A DNA stretch of 50,165 nucleotides. Origin: an uncultured Bacteroidales bacterium. GTDB lineage: Bacteria > Bacteroidota > Bacteroidia > Bacteroidales > Paludibacteraceae. Below the pieces are notes generated by a model. The model was not told where the DNA came from, ran no database searches, and saw nothing but the letters and a program-made list of their open reading frames with translations. The stretch is from the NCBI GenBank assembly GCA_946616535.1, contig CAMOJA010000011.1:1-50165 (forward strand), read 5' to 3'. Numbering within the stretch: position 1 is the stretch's first letter; each line of letters starts with the position of its first letter. Position numbers and translations under genes: made by a program. Below, one piece after another: positions 9,501 to 17,010 of this stretch.

Positions 9501-9868
9501 GTGTTGCGCGTGTGTACAAACCGTCCGTTAGAGTTGTCGTAAACCCAGCTGATCGGTCCCTGAACATAAAACAGCACATAGTCGTTTCCGACAAACACCG
9601 GTACTTGCGGCAGGTCGTCGATATTGGGTTTGCTGAAATCCTGTGTCTTCATCGCGCCGCCGTAACCGTACACACGAACCTGTGCGGGATGGCTGATACC
9701 GGCGGCTTCCAGCTCGCTGAACGTCATCTTACATACGCCGCTCTCGCTCACACGGATCTTCACCCAGCTGCCGTTCGCCAGCACCGAGTGACTCTGGTAT
9801 GTATGAATACCCGCTACGGCAGACAGCCATAACGATAATAGCAGTACTATAGAAACAATTTTCTTCAT
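6512..9868 (-). CDS. porU: T9SS sortase PorU, C25-family cysteine peptidase
   Basis: PorU removes C-terminal sorting domains of T9SS cargo at the cell surface and attaches A-LPS. The 1118-residue protein starts with a signal peptide (MKKIVSIVLLLSLWLSAVAG); the ATG at 9868 overlaps the upstream stop as ATGA and is preferred to a TTG at 9880. The gingipain-like catalytic pair is visible: His635 in YSGHGGYN and Cys668 in FATCSFAQFDG. A LLLGHGSFDN motif lies earlier in the caspase-like fold. After Ig-like segments, the protein ends in its own CTD-like domain (NPVRQSGVLNL, YNINGQMI, GVFMYTVKI, GKIIVTK). It sits in an operon with porV. Confidence 0.95.
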   Translation of the reverse strand: MKKIVSIVLLLSLWLSAVAGIHTYQSHSVLANGSWVKIRVSESGVCKMTFSELEAAGISHPAQVRVYGYGGAMKTQDFSKPNIDDLPQVPVFVGNDYVLFYVQGPISWVYDNSNGRFVHTRNTYSNYGYYFLTENVGTPLAPVAGEPISGTATDVTSYPMLQVHDKDSINLIDRSGVSGGGRTFYGETFVNGSKRSFTFTTPDALTSEQSTAVVDVAGYASIATQFTATLNSSSKSVNIPKYKDNYDCGQPGTITVLAASDAQSQQVQVRYQSSLNSAIGWLNYIELSTPREMIMNGSYMTVRTLTNKNSSVPVRFHLTNANAGIQIWDITDKAAIQRMPTTLSGNEMTWVGTQADGIHEYVAVNTNGNSFVTADVVGTIDNQDLHQLSDIDYVIICPSEYVALATRLAQAHQHKEGITWAVVTDQQVYNEFSSGTPDATAYRWLMKMLYDRANNGTGQKPRWLLLLGHGSFDNRKILATSGSALLLTYQAENSTNEVNAYATDDYFGFLDDNEGTRDASGKMDIGVGRLPVTSVEEAQGTIDKLIAYINNEQTGKWKNQIAYLADDGEHGTHTETAEASAELTRVGNPDFIIHKVYLDAYPQEMNASGESYPLAKNKIQNLLRNGVLYFNYSGHGGYNAITNESILNMRDIELMSNKNQAFWLFATCSFAQFDGGKRCAAETAMLNSRGGAIAVLAATRTVYATGNTKLSRSVTAELFKHTNTFHYEATIGEAVAKGKNALGYDENKMAYVLFGDPAMRLNYPTNYYVETVTDIDTLHALSVQQVQGRIVDEDNRTVTDFNGKVDITIYDKMQVITTRDNDAKENEEAKELQYNDYPGMLFTGSAAVEEGEFNYSFMVPKDIRYNYGNGRIVYYAMSDDEEDKAEAVGHYEEFVIGGTGEILSADTIGPEMEIYLNNKAFQDGGKTYSTPRFFADLHDQNGINTAGAGIGHDLMMIVDNDPKQIYVLNEYFTSANDSYTSGQVSYLMGELPDGPHSLTFRAWDLLNNSTTKSLNFIVEAGLDPSIYSVISYPNPVRQSGVLNLMVNYDQPDELLSTEIYLYNINGQMIYSHKQENPDQVAINLSELGLHPGVFMYTVKIKSASSKYSTTSGKIIVTK

Positions 9869-10395
9869 TTGATCTTGCAATACAATTTCTCTTCTCCGTC
9901 GATCTCTATGCGGATGATTTCTTCTTTCTCCACCTTCCTTGGAGCAACTGCCCGTTGGATATAAATCAAGTCCCCTTGCCGGATGGTCATCACCTTGCTG
10001 GCTCTTGCAACCGCCTCTTCGGGCGAAATAACCAATTCATCATTGAGCAGCTCTGCTGCGCTCATTTCATCATGGTTAATCCATTCTCCTATTGCCAGCG
10101 AGTAGTCAAACGCGATCGCTTCCGTCCAGGGCTTGCCTTCCTTCTGCGCCTTGCGCGCCAGATCCATCGCAATGAAATCTGCTCCGGGAGCCACGGCGTC
10201 GTAATAACGGCTCGCGAACTTAGGTGCTATCTCTTTTCCCAAGCGGCTCACTCTGAGAATCACGCACTCCGTCACGCCTAACTCGCTCGTCCCGTCGGGT
10301 AGGAACATCGGCTTGCGGCCGTTCAGCAGACAACTGTCGCCTTTGAGTACCATTTGCACCCCTGAGTCGTGATATATGAAGCCTATGATTTTCAT
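9865..10395 (-). CDS. FAH (fumarylacetoacetate hydrolase)-fold protein, reduced
   Basis: A 176-residue protein with the layout of the FAH fold: a middle segment like the D.SARDLQ...W..AKGFD..APLGPW block (here DLARKAQKEGKPWTEAIAFDYSLAIGEWI) and a C-terminal GDLIYIQ stretch. The usual Glu-x-Glu and Asp metal ligands are not clearly present (a VTECVILRV segment takes the place), so I doubt it keeps canonical hydrolase activity. It is the promoter-proximal gene of the porU operon and overlaps porU by ATGA. Its link to T9SS is genomic context only. Confidence 0.65.
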   Translation of the reverse strand: MKIIGFIYHDSGVQMVLKGDSCLLNGRKPMFLPDGTSELGVTECVILRVSRLGKEIAPKFASRYYDAVAPGADFIAMDLARKAQKEGKPWTEAIAFDYSLAIGEWINHDEMSAAELLNDELVISPEEAVARASKVMTIRQGDLIYIQRAVAPRKVEKEEIIRIEIDGEEKLYCKIK

Positions 10396-10411
10396 CTCCG
10401 AAAAAAGCGCA

Positions 10412-10442
10412 CAAAGTTACAACTTTTTTTTGACATATGCAA
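10412..10442 (-). promoter_or_regulatory. promoter of the FAH-porU-porV-ispF-aroK operon
   Basis: On the minus strand TTGCATATGTC begins at 10442 and the -7 box TAACTTTG starts at 10419, a spacing of 23 nt. It lies in the 88-bp gap between der and the FAH-like gene, about 17 bp before the latter's ATG. Confidence 0.85.
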
Positions 10443-10483
10443 GCAATTAAGTAAAAAGTATAACTTTTTCTTAAAAATCGCCG

Positions 10484-11800
10484 TTATTTCGCCCGTATAA
10501 ATAGTTGTACCGGCGTGCCTTCGAAGTCCCACCACTCGCGCAGTTTGTTCTCCAAGAACCGTCTGTACGGCTCTTTGACGTACTGCGGCAGGTTGGCGAA
10601 GAACACAAAGGTCGGAATCTGCGTGTTCGGCAGCTGGGTACAATACTTGATCTTAATGTACTTGCCTTTCCATGCGGGCGGCGGGTAGTTCTCGATGAGC
10701 GGCAGGAATTTCTCGTTCAGCTGCGCGGTCGGAATCTTCTTGTTTTTGTTCTCGTACACGTGCAGCGCAGTCTCTACCACCTTGAAGATTCGCTGTTTGG
10801 TTACGGCACTCGTGAAGATGATCGGGAAGTCTGTGAACGGCGCAATTCGTTCGCGAATGGCACTTTCGTAGGCTTTAATATCCTGATTCGTCTTGCTTTC
10901 TACCAAATCCCACTTGTTGATGCACACTACCAGACCCTTCTTGTTTTTCTGAATCAGCGAGTAGATATTCAAATCCTGCGCTTCGATGCCACGCGTCGCG
11001 TCGATCATGAGGATACATACGTCGCTGTTCTCGATGGCGCGGATGGAACGAACGACCGAGTAGTACTCCTGATCTTCCGTCACTTTCGCTTTCTTACGGA
11101 TACCCGCTGTGTCCACAAGATAAAAATCCTTGCCGAATTTATTGTACCGCGTATAGATCGAGTCGCGTGTCGTACCGGGAATGTCGGTCACTATCGTACG
11201 CTCCTCACCGATGAAAGCGTTGAGAATACTGGACTTGCCGGCATTCGGCCTTCCGACAATCGCAAAGCGCGGTAACTCCTCCGGCTGCTCGTCCGAGTCG
11301 TCTTCTTTGCGGAAACGGCTGACCACCTCGTCCAGCAGATCACCGGTTCCTAAACCGTTCTCAGCGCTCAAAATAAACGGCTCGCCGAGACCGAGTTTAT
11401 AGAACTCCGCAGCCCCGTATTGGTTCTCGAAGGAATCTACTTTGTTGACGCACAGCACGGTCGGTTTCTTCGCCTGTCGCAACAGGTGTGCCACTTCCAT
11501 GTCGAATTGCGTCACACCTTCGTTCACGTCCACAACGAGCATCACTACGTCCGCCTCACGAATAGCGAGATCGACCTGGCGGTTGATCTCCGACTCAAAG
11601 GTGTCGTCGCTATTAACAACCCAACCGCCTGTGTCGATGACCGAGAACTCGCGTCCGCACCATTCGGCTTTGCCGTACTGGCGGTCACGAGTCGTTCCCG
11701 CGGTGTTCATCACTATCGCTCGCCGGGTTCCCGTAAGCCTGTTAAAAAGAGTCGATTTCCCGACATTGGGACGACCCACTATCGCTACAATATTTGCCAT
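10484..11800 (-). CDS. der: ribosome biogenesis GTPase Der (EngA)
   Basis: This 438-residue protein has two tandem GTPase domains followed by a KH-like domain, the Der architecture needed for 50S maturation. Domain 1: G1 GRPNVGKST near residue 8, G3 DTGGW, G4 NKVD. Domain 2: G1 GRPNAGKSS near residue 180, G3 DTAGI, G4 NKWD. The C-terminal KH-like part ends with the Arg-rich helix and [11 protein letters not shown] typical of the family. It lies 20 bp after the slyD-type gene, in the lptD operon. Confidence 0.96.
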   Translation of the reverse strand: MANIVAIVGRPNVGKSTLFNRLTGTRRAIVMNTAGTTRDRQYGKAEWCGREFSVIDTGGWVVNSDDTFESEINRQVDLAIREADVVMLVVDVNEGVTQFDMEVAHLLRQAKKPTVLCVNKVDSFENQYGAAEFYKLGLGEPFILSAENGLGTGDLLDEVVSRFRKEDDSDEQPEELPRFAIVGRPNAGKSSILNAFIGEERTIVTDIPGTTRDSIYTRYNKFGKDFYLVDTAGIRKKAKVTEDQEYYSVVRSIRAIENSDVCILMIDATRGIEAQDLNIYSLIQKNKKGLVVCINKWDLVESKTNQDIKAYESAIRERIAPFTDFPIIFTSAVTKQRIFKVVETALHVYENKNKKIPTAQLNEKFLPLIENYPPPAWKGKYIKIKYCTQLPNTQIPTFVFFANLPQYVKEPYRRFLENKLREWWDFEGTPVQLFIRAK

Positions 11801-11820
11801 AGTTTTATAGTATTTTGTTG

Positions 11821-12399
11821 TTATTTACAATTTCCGCAGCCTTTGTCGCAGCTCTCGCAGCCGCCATCTCCGCAATGACCTCCACCGCAGCCTCCACAGC
11901 CGTGTCTGGGGTTACGTATGGCTTTGAGTTCGCCTTCCGTCACGTCGCGGATCTCTAAGATCTCGCCCTTGAAGTGCAGGTCCTCGCCGGCGTACGGGTG
12001 GTTGAGGTCGATTGTCACTTTGTCCTCTGTGATCTCGCATACCTGCGCCTTGACAATCTGACCATCGACAGTGTTCATCGGCACGATTGCACCGACGTAC
12101 ACGCGCTCCTCGTCAAACTCACCGTCGCCGTTGAAGAACATCGTCTTCGGCAGTTCCATGACGCCTTCTTCGAGGTACTCGCCATAGGCGTCAGCGGCTT
12201 TGAGCACGAAGTCAAAATGCTCGCCGGCCTTTTTGCCTGCCATGGCTGCCTCAAACGCCGGAAGCATCATTCCTTCGCCGTGACACCATACTAACGGAGT
12301 CTCCGCAGTCGCTTTCTCCATCAATTCTTCTTTGCCATCTTCGCCGGCTATATACAGCTCGTACGTGGCTTTTACTACTTTCAGGTTTTCTACCACCAT
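11821..12399 (-). CDS. slyD: SlyD-type FKBP peptidyl-prolyl isomerase with metal-binding tail
   Basis: A 192-residue SlyD-like protein: FKBP halves with the inserted-in-flap chaperone domain between ([16 protein letters not shown], then DAYGEY, then the IF domain with [16 protein letters not shown]). The last ~30 residues form a Cys/His/Gly-rich tail ([14 protein letters not shown] and [11 protein letters not shown]), which in SlyD binds nickel and other metals. It acts as a cytosolic folding helper and metallochaperone. Its start overlaps the end of lptD by 10 bp, so it is coupled to an outer-membrane biogenesis gene. Confidence 0.9.
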   Translation of the reverse strand: MVVENLKVVKATYELYIAGEDGKEELMEKATAETPLVWCHGEGMMLPAFEAAMAGKKAGEHFDFVLKAADAYGEYLEEGVMELPKTMFFNGDGEFDEERVYVGAIVPMNTVDGQIVKAQVCEITEDKVTIDLNHPYAGEDLHFKGEILEIRDVTEGELKAIRNPRHGCGGCGGGHCGDGGCESCDKGCGNCK

Positions 12400-15158
12400 G
12401 ATACTCTACTATTTGTTGATTGATTACTGTTTTTATCATATTTGAGATCCGCGAGCATCGACGCGTTCACGCCTATGTGGAACGTATAGCTCTTGAACGG
12501 ACCTATCGGGTTGATACTTGCCGTCATGTTCCAGCAGTGCAGGTCGCGGCTGATGTTAAACGTGCAGGCCGTTACTTTCTTGTATTCGAAGTTGTACGTC
12601 ATGTTTGCGCTCACTTTCCATCCTTGTCCCAGGCCGATGTTACCGCTCATGGTCAGGCTGTGTGTGAACTTCATCTTGTAGTACATCTTCTCGTAGTCAA
12701 ACTGATTGCCCGGGGCGTAAGCAAGCGAGTAACTGAGCGACACGCTCCACGGGAAATCGGTCATCACGTAGCCGTCATCGACTTCCTCGTTTTTCTTCTC
12801 CCGTTTGGCGTTGCGGTCCATACCTTCGCCGTCTTTCTCCACCGCTGCGAGATCGCCATCCGCTTCGTTCTCCGGTTCGTCTTTGGTCTTACGGCCTTCT
12901 AACTTGTCCTTCCATTTCTTGATCGTCTGGTTGGAGATCGAGTAACTGAAACTCCATCGCAGTCCGTCCCAATGAGGGAATCGGCCGTGGTGCCAGTATT
13001 GCTTGTTGGTCCGTACCGGTGTCCCGAGTGAATTCAACTCATACATGTACGGATCCAAGTGCGTACTCACGTTCAGGCTGTAGTTGTTCAGATACGGAAA
13101 TTTCAGACGCAGGTTCACCGTGAATTGATTCCAATTCATACTGTCCGCCGCGAAGTTATAACCGCCGTTGACAGAGAAGTTATCAATCAGGCTGATGACC
13201 TTGAACGGTTGTTTGCCTGTCGTGTCTTTACTGTTTACCACCTTCATCTCCAAGTTGTTCGCTAACCCGAAATTGAGGGAGGCGGACATACCTTGCGACG
13301 CGTTGCCGTAAGGGCTGCCTTGGAATCGTGAATAAGTCTGATGCACCACTTCTCCTGTCGGTACTTTCCGTCCCTCGGAATCCAGACTGTCCCGGTAATA
13401 AACAGGCTCATCGTAGCTGCCGTAATACCCCCAGAACGACTTGCCGAAATCCGGGTGGTAGCTGATACTCAGCGTCGGAGTCATTACATGGCGGAATTTC
13501 TCCACTTTGCTGTTCGGGAACAACTTCTTCAGCGGCGTGAAGAATCCGTAGATCTTCGTGCTGAAACTCAGTCCCGCATCGAAGTCAAACACGTTATAGA
13601 AGCCTGTGGTGGTGTCCGTCGCCATCTTCTGCGCCTCGTCGTCCCAATGACGGTCGGTGCGCATGAAATACATTCGGTCACGCAGGTTGATGTTCGGCGT
13701 GATATTCAGGTATTTGAGTACCGTGAAGCTCGCGTTGATCGGGATAGAGTGGTTCAGACCCGTTTGCCAGTCCCGCAGGAAATTCGACGTCAGGAAGTCT
13801 TTCTCTTTGATGCTGTTGATCGCTATCTTGCCGTTTCCGGAATAACTCATCTTGATCTTCTCGTACCATTGTTCCTTGCCGCCCACTTTGCCTTTGCGTT
13901 TGAGGGTCGCTTGCCGCCATAGTTTGAAGGGGTAAACACTACTCATGCTCACCGTCAGCTGTGGAGCGGTTAACGAGATCGTCGAGTCGCTTGTACGTTG
14001 CGTCAGACTCGCACTCATGCTCAGATTCCACGGACTGTCCGGGAAACGCTGCGTATAGTTGATCGTACTGCTCTTCGTGTTCTCCGAATACAGGTTCGGG
14101 TTGTAGTAACTGTTGACATTACTGCGGTTATAACCACTCGTTGCAAAGTTCACACTCGCCGAGAAAGTGCAGTACGGATTTGCTTTCGCGTCCTGGCTGT
14201 GCGTCCATTGTACGCTGAAGTTTTTCCTCGTTGCGTAGTCCGGCATGCCTTTCTCACTCGTCACGTCGTTGCGGTAGTTGATACTCAGATTGCCCGAGAA
14301 ATGGTACCGCCACACGTATTTGCTTTTCGCTCGTACCGCCCATGTACCGCGGCTGTAGATATCTCCCGTGACTTCCAGATCCGCATAATCCGAAAGCGCA
14401 AAATAGTATCCGAAATTGCTTAGATACAATCCTCTCGAGTAGTCATCGCCGAAAGTCGGCATGATGATTCCGCTGGAGTAGGTGTTTGTGAACGGGAAGA
14501 AGCCGAACGGGATCGCTAACGGCAGCGGCACATCGCCCACCACCATATATGCCGGTCCGGTTGCAATATAACTGCCCGGTTTGACTTTCGCTTTGGTCAT
14601 CTTCAGGTAGAAATGCGGGTGCTCATGGTTGTCGCACGTCGTGTATTGACCACCGGCCATCATCATCTCATCGCCATCTACTTTCTTCGTCTTGTCGGCG
14701 ATGATGTACCCCTCGCCTTGCTGCGTCACTACATGGCGGATGTAACCTTTCTGCGTCTTGATGTTATAGGTAATCTCGTTCGTCTCATAACTGTCGTTGC
14801 CGTCTTTGAAAACAGGCTTGCCTTTCCATTCGTACTCCAGACTGTCGTAAACGCCCCTCGCATAAATGAGACTCGAATCGATATTCATGCGGATGTAATC
14901 GGACGTCAGCTCCATCTTCTCGTATTTGAGTTCTCCCTTACCGTGCAGATAAGCCGTTCCGTTCGCCATCATCACCATCGAGTCCGATGACTGATAGTGT
15001 ACCGGCGCCGAGAGCGCACTCTTCTTTTTCACCTCCTGCGGCTTGGCTGTACTATCCGCTGCTAATGTGTCCCGCGCAACGTATATACTATCTTCCGCCC
15101 ACGCCGCTGTGAAGCAGAGTAGGAGGCTCAAAATCCATATATATACACGTACGCGCAC
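12390..15158 (-). CDS. lptD: LPS-assembly outer-membrane protein, LptD/OstA family (Bacteroidetes type)
   Basis: A 922-residue outer-membrane protein likely to insert LPS into the outer leaflet. I place the start at a GTG at 15158: it gives a good signal peptide (RVRVYIWILSLLLCFTAAWA) and sits just downstream of the promoter, whereas the longer ORF runs through the promoter itself. The N-terminal OstA-like jellyroll appears around residues 50-190 (VHYQSSDSMVMMANGTAYLHG, YIRMNIDSS, YIRHVVTQQGEGYI). A very long beta-barrel with Tyr/Asn-rich strands follows, including the conserved IPFGFFPF segment. A charged Lys/Glu stretch near residue 800 is likely a loop. It heads an operon with slyD and der. 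Confidence 0.85.
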   Translation of the reverse strand: MRVRVYIWILSLLLCFTAAWAEDSIYVARDTLAADSTAKPQEVKKKSALSAPVHYQSSDSMVMMANGTAYLHGKGELKYEKMELTSDYIRMNIDSSLIYARGVYDSLEYEWKGKPVFKDGNDSYETNEITYNIKTQKGYIRHVVTQQGEGYIIADKTKKVDGDEMMMAGGQYTTCDNHEHPHFYLKMTKAKVKPGSYIATGPAYMVVGDVPLPLAIPFGFFPFTNTYSSGIIMPTFGDDYSRGLYLSNFGYYFALSDYADLEVTGDIYSRGTWAVRAKSKYVWRYHFSGNLSINYRNDVTSEKGMPDYATRKNFSVQWTHSQDAKANPYCTFSASVNFATSGYNRSNVNSYYNPNLYSENTKSSTINYTQRFPDSPWNLSMSASLTQRTSDSTISLTAPQLTVSMSSVYPFKLWRQATLKRKGKVGGKEQWYEKIKMSYSGNGKIAINSIKEKDFLTSNFLRDWQTGLNHSIPINASFTVLKYLNITPNINLRDRMYFMRTDRHWDDEAQKMATDTTTGFYNVFDFDAGLSFSTKIYGFFTPLKKLFPNSKVEKFRHVMTPTLSISYHPDFGKSFWGYYGSYDEPVYYRDSLDSEGRKVPTGEVVHQTYSRFQGSPYGNASQGMSASLNFGLANNLEMKVVNSKDTTGKQPFKVISLIDNFSVNGGYNFAADSMNWNQFTVNLRLKFPYLNNYSLNVSTHLDPYMYELNSLGTPVRTNKQYWHHGRFPHWDGLRWSFSYSISNQTIKKWKDKLEGRKTKDEPENEADGDLAAVEKDGEGMDRNAKREKKNEEVDDGYVMTDFPWSVSLSYSLAYAPGNQFDYEKMYYKMKFTHSLTMSGNIGLGQGWKVSANMTYNFEYKKVTACTFNISRDLHCWNMTASINPIGPFKSYTFHIGVNASMLADLKYDKNSNQSTNSRVSWW

Positions 15159-15182
15159 TATACCGCAAATTAAAAACGGCTG

Positions 15183-15213
15183 CAAAGGTACAACTTTTTT
15201 TTGACATACGCAA
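15183..15213 (-). promoter_or_regulatory. promoter of the lptD-slyD-der operon
   Basis: On the minus strand TTGCGTATGTC begins at 15213 and TACCTTTG at 15190, spacing 23 nt. The predicted transcription start is close to the GTG at 15158, giving a short leader. Confidence 0.85.
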
Positions 15214-15349
15214 GCGCGCACGTATTTTTCTTCATTTTTTTTGATTAAATGAAAGAGAAAGAGTTTGTCTTTTGCTTGAAGATGCATCAAAAAGTATATA
15301 TACTATGTATATATAGTAAATGTGGCTAAAATGACAAAATATAGGGTTT

Positions 15350-15393
15350 ATCCTATGGTGATCCTATGGTCATCTTATGGTGATCCTATGGTG
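15350..15393. repeat. 11-bp tandem array, four copies
   Basis: Four exact-phase copies of ATCCTATGGTG (variants at one or two positions) occupy 15350-15360, 15361-15371, 15372-15382 and 15383-15393 in the lptD/M20 divergent gap. The rest of this ~390-bp gap holds the two promoters and the array at 15418; I see nothing else in it. Confidence 0.92.
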
Positions 15394-15417
15394 AGGGTCT
15401 TATTTGAGTCTAATTTA

Positions 15418-15450
15418 GGGGTTGTTCCGGGGTTATTTGGGGTTGTTTGG
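15418..15450. repeat. second 11-bp array, three degenerate copies
   Basis: Three G/T-rich units (GGGGTTGTTCC, GGGGTTATTTG, GGGTTGTTTGG) follow each other with an 11-bp step, 24 bp after the previous array. Sequence is different from it, but the period is the same. Confidence 0.7.
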
Positions 15451-15504
15451 GATATACAGAAGATACACAAAAAGATGTTTTGTTTCTAAAAAATGTACAA
15501 AATC

Positions 15505-15535
15505 TTGCATATATGCAATTTTTTTTGTATCTTTG
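15505..15535 (+). promoter_or_regulatory. promoter of the M20 peptidase gene
   Basis: The 14-bp palindrome TTGCATATATGCAA begins at 15505 and TATCTTTG at 15528-15535, spacing 23 nt. The ATG at 15553 follows closely; an ORF start at 15493 lies upstream of the promoter and is rejected. Confidence 0.88.
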
Positions 15536-15552
15536 CACCAAATTTTAAATCT

Positions 15553-16989
15553 ATGACCGTTCAGGAATATATTGCGGCTCATCGTGAGCGATTTATGGAA
15601 GAGTGGGGAAGCCTCATTCGGATTCCTTCTGTTAGTTGTCAGGCGGAGCACAAAGCGGATATGCGACGTTGTGCGGAAAGGTGGAGAGAATTGTTGCTGG
15701 AAGCCGGTTGCCAGAAAGCAGAGATATTAGCCCCCCAACCCCCTGAAGGGGGAGGAGAAGCGGGCAATCCGTTCGTGTACGCTGAATATATCTGTCAGCG
15801 AAGCGGTCTGTCAGGCGGAGCCGGTCTGTGTTCTGTTAGCGAAGCGGTCTGTATCCCTACCGTACTTGTTTACGCCCATTATGACGTGATGCCGGTGGAG
15901 CCGGTGGAGGAATGGAGGACGGATCCGTGGGAGCCGAGTGTGCGTGACGGACGGCTTTATGCGCGTGGAGCGGATGATGACAAAGGTCAGGCGATGATTC
16001 AGGCGAAGGCGTTTGAGTACATGGTCAAGAGCGGTCAGATGGGATGTAACGTCAAGTTTATTTTCGAAGGCGAGGAAGAGATCGGTTCGCCGTCTTTGGA
16101 GGCGTTTTTAGAGGAACATAAGGAACTGCTGAAGGCGGATATTATCTTGGTTTCCGACACGTCGATGATCGGCAAAGAGACACCTTCTATCACCACGGGT
16201 CTGCGTGGTCTGGCATATTGGCAGATAGAGGTGGACGGACCGAACAGAGACCTGCATTCCGGTCATTTCGGCGGAGCGGTCAAGAACCCTGTAAATGCCC
16301 TTTGTGAGATGCTCTCGAAGGTGGTGGACGAGCAGGGAAAGATCACTATTCCGGGCTTTTATGACGACGTGCTGCCGATCCCTGAAGAGGAGCGTAAGAT
16401 GATTGCGCAGATACCTTTTGACCAGCAGAAATACAACAAGGCGATCGGCGTAGAGGAGGTGTTTGGCGAAGCGGGCTACTCGACGCTTGAGCGCAACAGT
16501 TGCCGTCCGTCGTTTGACATCTGCGGCATCTGGGGAGGTTATACAGGCGAGGGAAGCAAGACCGTGCTGCCGGGCAAGGCGTTTGCGAAGGTCTCCTGCC
16601 GCCTTGTGGCGAACCAAGACCACGAGAAGATCTCGCGCGCGTTTGTGAAATATATGGAGTCGCTTGCGCCGAAGAGCGTGCGGATCAAGGTCACGCCGAT
16701 GCATGGCGGTCAGGGCTATGTCTGCCCGATAGATATTCCTGCTTATAAAGCGGCGGAGAAGGGCTTTGAGAAAGCGTTCGGCGTCCGTCCGTTGGCTGCC
16801 CGCCGCGGAGGATCGATCCCTATTATTGCTGCTTTTGAGCAGATTCTCGGTTGTAAGACCATCCTCATGGGCTTTGGCTTGGAGCAGAACGCCATTCATT
16901 CGCCCAACGAGAGTATGGATTTAGAGGTCTGGGAGAAAGGAATTATTGCCGTTTCGGAGTTCTACAAGAATTACAGCGAAAATCATTAA
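15553..16989 (+). CDS. M20 family zinc dipeptidase with an in-frame palindromic insert
   Basis: A 478-residue M20 metallopeptidase (CNDP/PepV-like) that cleaves dipeptides. Metal-site motifs are intact: VYAHYDVMP, ARGADDDKGQ, FEGEEEIGSPS with the catalytic Glu, SDTSMI, and the C-terminal AIHSPNES. Between residues ~59 and 100, ahead of the TVLVYAHYD strand, there is a Gly/Ser/Cys-rich stretch (APQPPEGGGEAGN, then CQRSGLSGGAGLCSVSEAVC) that I read as inserted palindromic repeats at DNA level (15731-15852). The frame stays open and all catalytic residues lie outside, so the enzyme is probably active. The ATG at 15553 lies 18 nt after the promoter. Confidence 0.88.
   Translation: MTVQEYIAAHRERFMEEWGSLIRIPSVSCQAEHKADMRRCAERWRELLLEAGCQKAEILAPQPPEGGGEAGNPFVYAEYICQRSGLSGGAGLCSVSEAVCIPTVLVYAHYDVMPVEPVEEWRTDPWEPSVRDGRLYARGADDDKGQAMIQAKAFEYMVKSGQMGCNVKFIFEGEEEIGSPSLEAFLEEHKELLKADIILVSDTSMIGKETPSITTGLRGLAYWQIEVDGPNRDLHSGHFGGAVKNPVNALCEMLSKVVDEQGKITIPGFYDDVLPIPEEERKMIAQIPFDQQKYNKAIGVEEVFGEAGYSTLERNSCRPSFDICGIWGGYTGEGSKTVLPGKAFAKVSCRLVANQDHEKISRAFVKYMESLAPKSVRIKVTPMHGGQGYVCPIDIPAYKAAEKGFEKAFGVRPLAARRGGSIPIIAAFEQILGCKTILMGFGLEQNAIHSPNESMDLEVWEKGIIAVSEFYKNYSENH
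15731..15852. repeat. in-frame palindromic insert in the M20 gene
   Basis: Two parts can be seen. First a C-rich/G-rich palindrome with stem CCCCC/GGGGG and loop TGAA (15739-15752), a type of dispersed repeat I know from Bacteroidetes genomes. Then three ~20-bp units at 15792-15811, 15812-15829 and 15833-15852, each with a mini-palindrome (GCGAAGC or GGCGGAGCC) followed by GGTCTGT. Similar units occur in mutY at 21106-21167. The reading frame runs through, but units one and three are read in different frames. Confidence 0.8.
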
Positions 16990-17010
16990 TAATCATAAAA
17001 TTTATTTTAA